64,000 nt of DNA from an uncultured Bacteroidales bacterium (GCA_900319645.1 ONPG01000009.1:33865-97864); one strand, 5' to 3'; counted from the first letter of the stretch, positions 1 to 7,883 are shown. The notes: generated by a model not told the origin, from the letters alone. Translations and numbers: made by a program.

Positions 1-23
1 GTACGCTTGCTCGAAAAACACTG

Positions 24-55
24 CAAATGTACTACAAATTATGCACATATACAAA
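24..55 (-). promoter_or_regulatory. Leftward promoter for an off-window gene
   Basis: On the minus strand the -7 element TACATTTG (24-31) and a TTTG -33 element (52-55) are 20 nt apart, the usual Bacteroidota layout. Transcription would leave the window to the left, so the gene it serves is not visible. Confidence 0.5.
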
Positions 56-61
56 CATAAA

Positions 62-92
62 CGCAATTTGGATCAACAAGGAACAAATTGCG
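62..92. repeat. 9-bp inverted repeat upstream of the first gene
   Basis: CGCAATTTG (62-70) and CAAATTGCG (84-92) are exact reverse complements 13 nt apart. This could be an operator or a terminator for an incoming transcript. The rest of 1-336 holds no convincing gene; the minus-strand open frame at 39-269 has no recognisable features. Confidence 0.4.
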
Positions 93-256
93 GGGTCCCC
101 AGAGTAAACCGAAGCCGATAGGCTGTTTGCTATGGGGAGAGCGGAGGCAAGAGTTGCTTCTACGATTTAGCAGAGCGGTATCGTCTTTTGCAATCTCTTT
201 GCCGAACGCGAGAAAAAAGGACCAAAAAGAACCATGAATATATCGCAAAAAAGTAG

Positions 257-264
257 TAATTTTG
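257..264 (+). promoter_or_regulatory. Probable -7 element for the first gene
   Basis: TAATTTTG followed by CAC is a good match to the Bacteroidota -7 consensus and lies about 70 nt before the ATG at 337. I see no clear TTTG at the expected -33 position, so the promoter may be weak or regulated. Confidence 0.45.
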
Positions 265-336
265 CACACAGAATAAAATATACACTAAAAATTCAATAGA
301 TTTTTCTATTTATGCATACATAATACAAAAATTACC

Positions 337-792
337 ATGAGTAAAGATTTAGACATAGAGGATTTATTATTGATGAAATCAAGACGCGATAGAGCTCTTT
401 ATCATCAAAAACTACTTAGAGAATTTCTCTCTACTAACATTCCTGATGTTTATTGCATTTGGACAGAAGAAGATTGGCAAAAGACTATATCTAAACATGC
501 AGAAATATTGTTATACATTGATGCACGTAGTCTGCATTCAGCAGAACAAATAGTTCGTTTGTCGGCAGATAATCCGATGCAGAAGTTCGTGATAGACCAT
601 ATATCAGAATTAGAGGAAGAACAATATCCCATTGCTCAATTATTTTACCACATAATGGATCAACAAGAATATGAATATAATGGAGTTTCTATTGATTTTA
701 GTAGATATTCAATCCTTATGATCCAGCACGATGTAGAAAATGAATATGACAATTTCTACGAATATGGACGTAAGAAATCTGTTCGATTGTAA
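337..792 (+). CDS. Hypothetical protein, 151 aa
   Basis: I do not recognise this family. The protein is soluble-looking, without signal peptide or membrane segment, rich in charged and aromatic residues, with a tyrosine-rich acidic stretch near the C-terminus (YDNFYEYGRKK). It is the first gene of a plus-strand group (337-3068) whose base composition is clearly more AT-rich than the housekeeping genes later in the window, which suggests acquired DNA. The next gene starts 47 nt downstream, so co-transcription is likely. Start chosen at the ATG after the TAATTTTG element. Confidence 0.65.
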   Translation: MSKDLDIEDLLLMKSRRDRALYHQKLLREFLSTNIPDVYCIWTEEDWQKTISKHAEILLYIDARSLHSAEQIVRLSADNPMQKFVIDHISELEEEQYPIAQLFYHIMDQQEYEYNGVSIDFSRYSILMIQHDVENEYDNFYEYGRKKSVRL

Positions 793-839
793 ATAATTAA
801 AATAATCACCTTATATTAACCCTTAAAAACAGTTTTATT

Positions 840-1928
840 ATGGCTGCAAAATCAGTTATTGCAGGAGAGTACATTCTCCAAATTGCAGAGAACGGGCACG
901 TTGATGTAGTACGCGTCTTTCGTAATGCGATGAAAACAATGAAAGACATCGCTGCTAGTAAAAATTTCCCTGTAGAAGAGAAGTGGAATACGCAAGATCT
1001 TGGTCGTCATCTCGTAAAAGAGTTTGGCGATGGTAAAACCGCCAAGTTTGACGATGTGACAATCAACAAGATGCCGGACGGCAAAATTGAAATCTATCAA
1101 GAGTGCAAAAATACCATGGAAGCACTTCGTACAATCTCTGCACAAATCGGATTTACATTAGACGAGAAGTGGAACACGCAAACATCAGGAGCAAAACTTG
1201 CTGCTTATTTGATGGAGCATAAAGAAGAAGCTGATAAATTACTGCAAACACCTAATTCAAAAAAGCGGGAAGCAGCATCTTCTGATGCCAATGAGAAAAA
1301 GAGCATAGGCAAAACAAAAAAGTACACTATTGAAATAGCAGTTCGAGGAAAGGGGGTTCAACTTCTTGAATTGGATGAAGATGAAAAGGATCAGTTGTTA
1401 GAAGAGTCTCTTGATGATGTATATATGGACTGGATAGAGGAAAAAGACTATGAATTCTATATGGAGAAAATATTCCTTATGCCAGAGTGCGATCGATTCC
1501 GTTTAACTATCAAGGATGAGGATGGAAACATCGTATTTGAGACTACTGACCCCAAAACACTAAATGATTACACAATGGACAAAGATGACAATCCGCAAGT
1601 TGAAGGATGGGAGTTTGTCGGAGTAGCGGATGGTATCTATCTTACGCGAATTCAAACACTTAAGGGATGCTACTTTACTGGTGAATTCGAATTGGAAGAT
1701 ACGTTCGATGTAAACAAGTTATATGTCCTTCAATCGGATGAAATCAATGACGAGTTAATGGGTAATTATGTCTATTCTCTCAATGCTATCTACTATCAGC
1801 GTGGAGAAGGATTTGACACCGAACGCGATCAGATAGAACTCGAAGATGAGAGTTTTGCTGAGGAACAATACTACGATACCTATCTGATGGAAGTATCCGA
1901 TGGAGACTACTGGCATAACCTCCAATAA
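840..1928 (+). CDS. Hypothetical acidic protein with an internal N-terminal duplication, 362 aa
   Basis: Two copies of an approximately 60-residue module lie in the first 130 residues. Each has a Val-Tyr/Phe-rich strand, then a helix, then the shared motif EKWNTQ followed by G..L. The first copy spans roughly residues 9-62 and the second 75-125. A lysine-rich linker follows (about 140-160), then an acidic C-terminal half of about 200 residues with no family I can name. There is no signal peptide. The repeated module resembles short repeats seen in unannotated Bacteroidales proteins, but I cannot assign a function. It probably belongs to the same transcription unit as the genes on either side. 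Confidence 0.65.
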   Translation: MAAKSVIAGEYILQIAENGHVDVVRVFRNAMKTMKDIAASKNFPVEEKWNTQDLGRHLVKEFGDGKTAKFDDVTINKMPDGKIEIYQECKNTMEALRTISAQIGFTLDEKWNTQTSGAKLAAYLMEHKEEADKLLQTPNSKKREAASSDANEKKSIGKTKKYTIEIAVRGKGVQLLELDEDEKDQLLEESLDDVYMDWIEEKDYEFYMEKIFLMPECDRFRLTIKDEDGNIVFETTDPKTLNDYTMDKDDNPQVEGWEFVGVADGIYLTRIQTLKGCYFTGEFELEDTFDVNKLYVLQSDEINDELMGNYVYSLNAIYYQRGEGFDTERDQIELEDESFAEEQYYDTYLMEVSDGDYWHNLQ

Positions 1929-2034
1929 GAGGATTAAAAAAATAGCAATGATTTGTTAGTCCTAAATAAAAAAAAAGGAACAATAATGTTTTTTATTTAA
2001 AACCTTGCCGTGTATAGGTCAACGGATTACAACT

Positions 2035-2208
2035 ATGGCTGCTTATAAAGTAACAACAAAGAAAACTCCTTCTCAACCTGCTGGCTTGACAAAAGTATTT
2101 GTACAATCAAGCACCCCAAGTCTTACGCAATTACGTGAATGGTTGTTAAAAGAATACGGAGTAAAAAGTGGAGCTGGAACGGTGGATTTCATTATTGAAA
2201 GAGCGTAA
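2035..2208 (+). CDS. Hypothetical small basic protein, 57 aa
   Basis: The frame can be extended to a TTG at 2005, but the ATG at 2035 (MAAYKVTTKK) is the better start. The protein is small and basic, with a helical LTQLREWLLKEYG stretch in the middle. No family recognised. It sits between the duplicated-module gene and a hairpin at 2253-2278. A very short leader peptide frame (MFFI) lies just upstream at 1986. Confidence 0.5.
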   Translation: MAAYKVTTKKTPSQPAGLTKVFVQSSTPSLTQLREWLLKEYGVKSGAGTVDFIIERA

Positions 2209-2252
2209 ATGCCTTAAAATTGAAGATTGTTAAAACTTTAAGACAATTCAAG

Positions 2253-2278
2253 GCAGCGGAGTTTGACCGCTCCGCTGC
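2253..2278 (+). terminator. 9-bp stem hairpin, terminator-like, copy 1 of 2
   Basis: GCAGCGGAG (2253-2261) pairs perfectly with CTCCGCTGC (2270-2278) around an 8-nt loop containing TTGACC, and is followed by TTTCTATG. A second hairpin with the same size and loop core is at 3101-3126 after the next gene. The two stems differ at one base pair by a compensatory C-G to G-C swap. Confidence 0.55.
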
Positions 2279-2312
2279 TTTCTATGTTCATATTTTAAAA
2301 TAACTATTCCTT

Positions 2313-3068
2313 ATGAATCTTGAAAAAATATTTCGCGATTTTTGTGATTTACTTCAAAAACGAACTTGCGTAACATCGGAAGATACTATTCGATACTATT
2401 GGTTTGCCGCGATGCTGCAGAATGATGCAGATTACGATTTGAATAATTATTCATTAGAATATCCTTACTTTTTGAATGAAGATATCTTTAGCAAAGACCA
2501 GAAAGGGAATATAGCAAAGAAGGAATTGGATTTCCTATATAATAATGGAGAAGAATGTTATTGTATAGAGATAAAATTTCACCGCAATCCAGATCCGGTT
2601 TCCACTTATGCTCATCCAGATGCTGCAGGTAGCCTATTTAACGATCTGATTCGGTTATCTGTTTTTCAACCTGGAAAGGCATACGAACGTTCATCTGAAA
2701 ATGTGATGATTCTTCCTAAAGAAACTCGCAGATTTTTGTTGTATGTTACAGATGACGAGATGAATCAATATTTTACAGATAATAGTAGATCTCAGCAATG
2801 TTTCTTAGATGGATATCGTCAGCCACTTAGAGACTTTTACAAACTTAAAGAAGGAGATATCTGGACACCTTCATTTAAAGAACCGATACCCGAAACATTT
2901 AAAATAAGTGCGCTCTTTTCAATGGCAAATTGTCTCAAATTGTCAAATATGCCTAAAGTACAGCTTGTTTGCTGTAGTGATAATCTAAATGTGGATAGTA
3001 ATTCTATTAAAGGGCAGTCAAAAGAAAACAGACATTGTTATGTTCGTCTGTACGAAGTTGCTGTGTAA
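2313..3068 (+). CDS. PD-(D/E)XK nuclease-like protein, 251 aa
   Basis: The N-terminal half contains KKELDFLY followed about ten residues later by CIEIKFHRN (about residues 70-93). This matches the acidic-residue / E-x-K core of PD-(D/E)XK nuclease folds: a glutamate or aspartate at the end of one strand, then EIK on the next. The rest has no domain I recognise. No signal peptide or membrane segment is present. It could be a nuclease or a catalytically inactive relative of restriction-type enzymes. It lies between the two matching hairpins (2253-2278 and 3101-3126) in an AT-rich accessory segment, so a defence or mobile-element role is possible but not shown. Confidence 0.55.
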   Translation: MNLEKIFRDFCDLLQKRTCVTSEDTIRYYWFAAMLQNDADYDLNNYSLEYPYFLNEDIFSKDQKGNIAKKELDFLYNNGEECYCIEIKFHRNPDPVSTYAHPDAAGSLFNDLIRLSVFQPGKAYERSSENVMILPKETRRFLLYVTDDEMNQYFTDNSRSQQCFLDGYRQPLRDFYKLKEGDIWTPSFKEPIPETFKISALFSMANCLKLSNMPKVQLVCCSDNLNVDSNSIKGQSKENRHCYVRLYEVAV

Positions 3069-3100
3069 ATTTGAATCACATAAAGTAAGAAATAAACAGG

Positions 3101-3126
3101 GCAGGGGAGCTTGACCTCTCCCCTGC
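3101..3126 (+). terminator. 9-bp stem hairpin, terminator-like, copy 2 of 2
   Basis: GCAGGGGAG (3101-3109) pairs perfectly with CTCCCCTGC (3118-3126). The loop again contains TTGACC, as in the hairpin at 2253-2278. No strong T-run follows, so it may be more than a simple terminator. Confidence 0.5.
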
Positions 3127-3179
3127 TCACAAATCCGCCCAACACGGGCAAATGATCTTTGAAGTATTGTAGAGAAAAG

Positions 3180-3584
3180 TTATTCTTCTCCAAGAATTTG
3201 CAGCATTTGTGCCGGAGTTACCACCCGCGGATCAATCGGAAAATGCTTTAAGTTGCCGGTGACAAGGAATGAGTCTTCTTTTGAAAGTGTTACTTCATAG
3301 AAAACACGGTCACTTTCATCAATGAACAATGTATCAACTGACACACGCTCAACTGCGATACCTTTTTTGCGGATATGGTTGAATAATGTATTTCGCTCAT
3401 TTTCTGTAATGTGGAAGTGCTCGCGCGAAAGAACTTCTTGGTATTCTGCCATTATTTCACTATTGTATAGAGGTGTAATTTTCCCAGTAACAATGAACTC
3501 GACCACTTTTGTCGTGGCAGAATCTGGTTTGCGCGTGAAAAGAGCAGACACAAGAACATTAGTGTCAATTACAACATAAATCAT
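3180..3584 (-). CDS. PIN-domain toxin of a toxin-antitoxin pair, 134 aa
   Basis: The N-terminus VVIDTNVLVSALF is the first acidic motif of PIN-domain ribonucleases of the COG1569 type. A conserved glutamate region (SEIMAEYQEVL, residues about 43-53) and the later acidic pair in LSKEDSFLVTGNLKHF complete the expected metal-binding set. Such proteins are toxins that cleave RNA when free of antitoxin. The ATG at 3584 lies 2 nt after the stop of the RelB-like gene, so the two are one transcript. Length is normal and nothing appears broken. Confidence 0.85.
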   Translation of the reverse strand: MIYVVIDTNVLVSALFTRKPDSATTKVVEFIVTGKITPLYNSEIMAEYQEVLSREHFHITENERNTLFNHIRKKGIAVERVSVDTLFIDESDRVFYEVTLSKEDSFLVTGNLKHFPIDPRVVTPAQMLQILGEE

Positions 3585-3586
3585 AA

Positions 3587-3910
3587 TTATGCAGTTTCAA
3601 GTTGTTCTTGTTTTTCACGTTCCATGCGTTCGCGACGTTCCTGACGAGCTTTCCGGATTTCTTCATCAATTTCTTCCATCGTTAAATCAGGTCTATTACT
3701 GCGATCATTAGTATATAACATATCCAATAAAGCCTGACTTGTCGGATCCATTTTTGCGCTAATCTCAAAAGGAATAGAGCGCGTACGAACAACGGCATTG
3801 ATAAACACATTTACTGCCGCATTTACACTCATACCGAATTGCTCGCAGAGGGCATCAAATTGCCTCTTAATGTTATTGTCCACACGGACGGTCATTGCTG
3901 TTTGTGCCAT
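3587..3910 (-). CDS. RelB/DinJ-family antitoxin, 107 aa
   Basis: The N-terminal MTVRVDNNIKRQFDALCEQF is the ribbon-helix-helix DNA-binding part typical of RelB/DinJ antitoxins. It is followed by the family's SVNAAVNVFINAVVR helix and PFEI segment. The C-terminal 45 residues are charged (EIRKARQERRERMEREK) and probably wrap the toxin. It is the first gene of the pair, as in most such operons, with its own promoter at 3965-3995. Pairing of a RelB-type antitoxin with a PIN toxin rather than RelE is a known mix-and-match combination. Confidence 0.85.
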   Translation of the reverse strand: MAQTAMTVRVDNNIKRQFDALCEQFGMSVNAAVNVFINAVVRTRSIPFEISAKMDPTSQALLDMLYTNDRSNRPDLTMEEIDEEIRKARQERRERMEREKQEQLETA

Positions 3911-3964
3911 AATTATTCCTCCTATTTGATGATAATTGATTTCAATATGATTTCATTTCGGCTG

Positions 3965-3995
3965 CAAAAGTAATACAAATATTTGAAATATGCAA
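3965..3995 (-). promoter_or_regulatory. Promoter of the antitoxin-toxin operon
   Basis: On the minus strand TACTTTTG (3965-3972) is preceded, 20 nt away, by TTG (3993-3995). Two similar words, TGATTTCA-like, lie just downstream in the leader (3930-3955) and could be operator half-sites for autoregulation. Confidence 0.6.
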
Positions 3996-4088
3996 GTTTT
4001 TAGACAGAAAAATGCAAAAAATCTCTCTTTTTTCTCTACATACGCATATCTGTGCGTTCGTTTTACTCATATTATTTTTTTTTTCACT

Positions 4089-4295
4089 GGCATAAACGGC
4101 ATAAGTGGCATAAAATTGATAAATAGTAAAAATTTGCACAGTCAGTTTTGTCAGTTTTGTCAGTTTCCTTATTTGTTCAATCTGTCTTGTGAACTGATCA
4201 ATGAACCTCCAAACTGACAATACTGACAATACTGACATATCATTTTTTTGCATTGCATTTTCTCCCTCCAAAGTGCAATAGTGAAATAGTGCAAT
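4089..4295. repeat. Four sets of triplicated 8-9-bp micro-repeats
   Basis: In about 200 bp there are GGCATAA-nn three times (4089-4115, period 9), GTCAGTTTT three times (4141-4167, period 9), CTGACAATA three times (4214-4240, period 9) and AGTGnAAT three times (4272-4295, period 8). The second and third sets are near reverse complements and could pair. The 3911-4548 gap otherwise holds no gene; a minus-strand frame at 3942-4322 simply translates these repeats. Confidence 0.75.
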
Positions 4296-4451
4296 GCATT
4301 TTTTTTCGAACGCACTGTTCAAAAATTCAGCCTTAGTTGTTCTTGTATATTCTTAATGATTATTAGTCATTTATGAGGGTATTACCTGCTTATTCCTTGC
4401 CTGTTCCCCACCTATACCGATTCCATTTTTTCAAAAAGGACTAAAAAGGAC

Positions 4452-4483
4452 TTTGCGTATGTCGGCAAAAAGCAGTACTTTTG
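4452..4483 (+). promoter_or_regulatory. Promoter of the lipoprotein gene
   Basis: TTTG at 4452-4455 and TACTTTTG at 4476-4483 with 20 nt between them. Transcription would begin near 4490, about 60 nt before the ATG at 4549. Confidence 0.65.
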
Positions 4484-4548
4484 CACCGTCAAACGGAGAA
4501 TGCCCAAAATCCACAAAAGAGTAGGCACAATAAACAATCAAATTTATC

Positions 4549-5175
4549 ATGAAAAAAATCTTGTTATTAATCGCATGTGTATCTATCTTATGCGCATGTG
4601 GCGGATCTTCTCCAAAGCCAACGGAGGAATCAAAATCATTGCCGGCTTCCAGCCTGATCATAAAAGGCAAGCATGCAAAATTATTCAAACTGGCAGGTGA
4701 CACGTACAACGTGAACCTTGTAAAAGTCAATGATTCTTGGCAGGTTCGTGTTAAAATGACTATTGCTACCAACACGCCTTTCGAGAAAATCAAAAATAGC
4801 AGTTGTTTTGAGCGCGAATTGAAAGGTCCTTACGGCAAATTACTGAATAGCAGCGATGTCGAATTGGAATCATTGGAAATGAATGGTAGTGATTGGGAAA
4901 CACTGCTCCAAGAGGATGAAGAATCGGAATTGGCTATCGGCTGCAATACATGGACATACAAGCACATGGAGTACGAAAGAGCCAAAGAGATATTCGACAA
5001 TACAGTTGCTGTGGAAATCTCCGGATTGGAATTAAAACCTCTGAAAAAGGAGAGTCTCAAATCCGCCACCCAATCCATAATGGAAGATCAAGACATCCAA
5101 GATTTGAAAGATGCAGCAGAAACAGCCGGAAAACTGCTTGAAGCAGAAAAAGACCTGTTGAATGCTTTATTTTAA
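4549..5175 (+). CDS. Putative lipoprotein, 208 aa, unknown function
   Basis: The N-terminus is a classic lipoprotein signal: MKK, a hydrophobic core, and lipobox ILCAC with the lipidated cysteine at about residue 17, then a Gly/Ser-rich tether (GGSSPKPTEESK). The mature part is acidic and probably beta-rich up to residue 150, ending in a charged helical tail. No domain is recognised. The next gene, a small membrane protein, begins 32 nt downstream and is probably co-transcribed. Confidence 0.75.
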   Translation: MKKILLLIACVSILCACGGSSPKPTEESKSLPASSLIIKGKHAKLFKLAGDTYNVNLVKVNDSWQVRVKMTIATNTPFEKIKNSSCFERELKGPYGKLLNSSDVELESLEMNGSDWETLLQEDEESELAIGCNTWTYKHMEYERAKEIFDNTVAVEISGLELKPLKKESLKSATQSIMEDQDIQDLKDAAETAGKLLEAEKDLLNALF

Positions 5176-5206
5176 TTAACTATATTAACTCTAAATTTTC
5201 TGTATT

Positions 5207-5728
5207 ATGTTAACAATTTTATGGTGGGCTTTAGTTGCCCTGTGTTTATGTTTCGGTTTCCTGGGATGTTTCATCAACAAAGTTCCCGGACCGATTGCTG
5301 TGGTAATTGCAACACTCCTTGCTATTCTGTGCCTCGACATTCCTATTGAGTGGAGCACATTTGGTATCATCACTGCGTTGGCAATTGCCAGCATGATTGT
5401 TTCCAAACTGCTTGTCAAACTGGTAAAAAAACTCCAAGAGTATTCCAAACGTGCCACATGGGGAACGACCATCGGTTCTATTATCGGTCTGCTTTTGGTT
5501 TATGGTGCTACTTCCTCTGATTCCAAGGCGCTTCTTATTACCATGCTGATTGTCGGCTTTGTTGTATTGCCTTTCGTTTTGGCTTTCTTGCTGGAACTGA
5601 CGAACAAACAAGGTGCCCTCATGGCTTTGAAGTGTGCCACATCGGCCACATGCGCCTATTTGTCCGATACGCTCTTGAAACTGGCGGTATTCGTGTATGC
5701 TATTTATGTTATTTTTCAAATAGGATAA
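5207..5728 (+). CDS. DUF456-like integral membrane protein, 173 aa
   Basis: About four to five hydrophobic segments cover most of the protein (roughly residues 1-20, 28-45, 50-70, 90-105, 110-130 and 145-172). The first part, with GCFINKVPGP between two helices, resembles the opening of DUF456 family membrane proteins, where a short G-C/P-x-x-PG turn links the first helices. The remainder matches this family in size and topology. Function is unknown. It follows the lipoprotein gene closely. The assignment to DUF456 rests on the visible motif only. Confidence 0.6.
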   Translation: MLTILWWALVALCLCFGFLGCFINKVPGPIAVVIATLLAILCLDIPIEWSTFGIITALAIASMIVSKLLVKLVKKLQEYSKRATWGTTIGSIIGLLLVYGATSSDSKALLITMLIVGFVVLPFVLAFLLELTNKQGALMALKCATSATCAYLSDTLLKLAVFVYAIYVIFQIG

Positions 5729-5794
5729 AACTTTTATTGGGGCTCTGAAACAGGGCGGGCGGAAACTCCGTCTGCCTTGTTTTTTTTATAATTA

Positions 5795-5826
5795 TTTGCA
5801 TATATCAAAAAAATATCGTATCTTTG
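5795..5826 (+). promoter_or_regulatory. Promoter of the PH-domain/kinase operon
   Basis: TTTG at 5795-5798 and TATCTTTG at 5819-5826 are 20 nt apart, an excellent Bacteroidota promoter. The transcript would begin near 5832, very close to the ATG at 5849. Confidence 0.7.
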
Positions 5827-5848
5827 CACCAAAAATACAAATACCACT

Positions 5849-6124
5849 ATGACATATACATTTGTAGCAAGCCGGATCTCCGGCAATGGGAATGCCATTT
5901 TTCCGGACAAACTGATCATCGATGACGACAAAGTGACCTATTACAAAGGCAAAATCATCGGCTATGATCAATCGGTTATCATGCGTGAACGCATCGGTTC
6001 TGTCAATATTTCCATGCACTTGCTCTTTGGCAACATTGTCATTGAAAGCAAAGGCAGCCAAACCATTCATGCAGAAGGATTCACACGCTCCGATGCCAAA
6101 CGGATTTTGGAATTATTGTCATAA
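5849..6124 (+). CDS. Small PH-domain-like protein, 91 aa
   Basis: A short all-beta protein ending in a helix (TRSDAKRILELLS), with the pattern of a bacterial pleckstrin-homology fold: seven short strands such as NAIFPDKLIIDDDKVTYY and GNIVIESKG, then the capping helix. Proteins of this kind usually bind other proteins or lipids; no catalytic residues are visible. Its stop codon directly abuts the ATG of the next gene at 6125, so translation is coupled with the HTH-like/kinase pair. Confidence 0.55.
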   Translation: MTYTFVASRISGNGNAIFPDKLIIDDDKVTYYKGKIIGYDQSVIMRERIGSVNISMHLLFGNIVIESKGSQTIHAEGFTRSDAKRILELLS

Positions 6125-6706
6125 ATGAATAAATACTCTCCGGAAATAGCGACATTGCGGATGGATATTGAGCGCGAGGTGAAGCGCAAGATCCGTACGC
6201 CGTACGACTTCGAGTTCCTCGCTGGCGTCATCTGGGAGCGGCTGCACGAGAACCTCTCGCCCACGACACTCAAGCGCCTCTGGGGCTATATCGATGGAGC
6301 CGACACCACGCGCCGCACGACCCTTTGCCTGCTTGCGCAGTTCCTCGGCTTTGCCGACTGGGAAGCGTACGAAGCCTCTCTGACTACGCGCACGGACATT
6401 GAGAGTGCCGCTTTTGAGGGCGAAGGTATCCATATTGACGACCTGCAAAAAGGCGACAGGGTAGAGGTGACGTGGCTGCCAAACCGCCGGTGTGTCTTCC
6501 GTTATGAAGGCGAAGCACATTTCCTTGTCCTCGAATCCGAGAACGCCAAAATCCATGTTGGCGACACCTTCGACACCGCCTGTTTCCTCGTTGGCAAACC
6601 GATGTACCTGGATAAGTTACAAAGGGATGAAGAACCAAGTACGAAAGAAGGCGTTTCGTATGTCGCAGGCTCAAAAAACGGTCTGAATTCCGTCAGGAAA
6701 CTGTAA
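6125..6706 (+). CDS. HTH-like regulator linked to a Ser/Thr kinase, 193 aa
   Basis: Two parts are visible. Residues about 20-85 (TLKRLWGYIDG, then TRRTTLCLLAQFLGFADWEAY) match a helical N-terminal module common in Bacteroidota, often joined to signalling proteins and probably DNA- or protein-binding. Residues about 95-193 form a beta-rich domain with GDRVEVTWLPNRRC and GDTFDTACFLVGKPMYLD. The gene lies between the PH-like gene (0 nt gap) and the kinase gene (1 nt gap), so the three form one unit. A second copy of only the C-terminal domain lies at 8294-8635. The base composition of this trio is GC-richer than the genes before it. Confidence 0.65.
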   Translation: MNKYSPEIATLRMDIEREVKRKIRTPYDFEFLAGVIWERLHENLSPTTLKRLWGYIDGADTTRRTTLCLLAQFLGFADWEAYEASLTTRTDIESAAFEGEGIHIDDLQKGDRVEVTWLPNRRCVFRYEGEAHFLVLESENAKIHVGDTFDTACFLVGKPMYLDKLQRDEEPSTKEGVSYVAGSKNGLNSVRKL

Positions 6707-6707
6707 T

Positions 6708-7883
6708 ATGGAAAGCTCGTCTAACTTCATAGTGCCGGATGATTTCTCGTCAGAATGGCGTAATATCGTTCTTGTGCAGAGCCATTCGCGCACGATTATC
6801 TATACTGCTACGAGGTATGGCAGGCGCTTTGTGCTCAAAGCTCTTGCGCCCGAAGTTGCCTCTCTGACGGAAAACCGGTTACAACAAGAACAGGAGTTCC
6901 AACTCGGCATCCGGCTTGTCCATCCAAACATCGCCGCCACCTATTCATTGGAAGAAATAGACGGAGTAGGGCGCTGTATCGTGCAGGAATGGATTGACGG
7001 AATAACGCTCGGCGAGTGGCTACGCACCAAACCGTCCAAAGCCGTACGGAAACGGGTGTTCTCACAACTCTTGGATGCCCTCGAATACATCCATAGCCTG
7101 CAACTCGTCCACCATGATCTCAAGCCGGATAATATCCTTATCACCCGGAATGGCGCGAACGTCAAACTGATCGATTTCGGTCTGTCGGCGACGGACGCTA
7201 CTATCACACCCGTTCCGAACGACCCGCGCAAAGACATTGAGGCCCTGCAACGCCTCTTCCCGGACATCTGTCCCAAAGGACATTTTGCCAACATATCCGC
7301 CTTGCGCAAAGTCCTCAACCGCCGTAACAGACTCATGTTCCTCTTGCCCGTACTCCTGTCCGCTCTTCTGTTGGCAGCGGCTGCCGCGCTTCTCTATATT
7401 TCCTGGCAAGAACGCCAGTCCGAGCAGCTGCGTATTGATGAACTGAACGCGCAAATAGCCGCTTATGAAGAACGTGAACGTGCGCAACAGGAAATGCAGC
7501 AGCGTATTGATGAGATGAGTGCACAGATAGAGGCTTATGAAGAACAAGAACGTGAACAATTAAAGGAGAAAAAACGGTATGAAGCTATGTGTGCACAAGT
7601 GGACTTTTATATCGCACAAGAGCGTGAGCAATTATTAGAGATAGTTAATCGCCGCCAGTCCTATGAAGAAGAAATACTGGCTCACGAAAAGGATGCGTAT
7701 GATAATGATCGCGTTACGGATTCTTTTGAAAAGAAGCGGGATTCGCTACTCAATTTGTACGACGAATCAGATCCGCTTCGGGAGCAGTTCTGGCAGAGGT
7801 GGGAACGTTTAGAAAAAGTTATGTATAAAGAAGTTTCTCATTATGCATGGCATCGTCCTCGTTTGAAAAAAAATCAAAAATGA
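6708..7883 (+). CDS. Membrane-anchored Ser/Thr protein kinase, 391 aa
   Basis: The kinase domain fills residues 15 to about 200. Visible landmarks are the ATP-binding lysine in FVLKALAPE (K44), a helix-C glutamate near 61, HHDLKPDNIL (catalytic D137) and DFGLS (D156). The HRD arginine is replaced by histidine. The C-lobe is short after the DFG loop. A transmembrane helix follows at about 208-231, then a long charged coiled coil (about 233-340) with repeats like LNAQIAAYEERER that should lie outside the cytoplasm, so this resembles a transmembrane sensor kinase. The ATG is 1 nt after the stop of the HTH-like gene, suggesting that protein is its partner or substrate. Confidence 0.8.
   Translation: MESSSNFIVPDDFSSEWRNIVLVQSHSRTIIYTATRYGRRFVLKALAPEVASLTENRLQQEQEFQLGIRLVHPNIAATYSLEEIDGVGRCIVQEWIDGITLGEWLRTKPSKAVRKRVFSQLLDALEYIHSLQLVHHDLKPDNILITRNGANVKLIDFGLSATDATITPVPNDPRKDIEALQRLFPDICPKGHFANISALRKVLNRRNRLMFLLPVLLSALLLAAAAALLYISWQERQSEQLRIDELNAQIAAYEERERAQQEMQQRIDEMSAQIEAYEEQEREQLKEKKRYEAMCAQVDFYIAQEREQLLEIVNRRQSYEEEILAHEKDAYDNDRVTDSFEKKRDSLLNLYDESDPLREQFWQRWERLEKVMYKEVSHYAWHRPRLKKNQK

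Noticed and set aside
39-269. Minus-strand open frame of 76 codons at the left edge
   Set aside because: No family, no fitting promoter for its start, and it crosses an inverted repeat; the promoter on this strand (24-55) points out of the window past its end.
3942-4322. Minus-strand open frame of 126 codons
   Set aside because: It is made by translating the triplicated micro-repeats (LTKLTKLT, LSVLSV) and the antitoxin promoter; not a gene.
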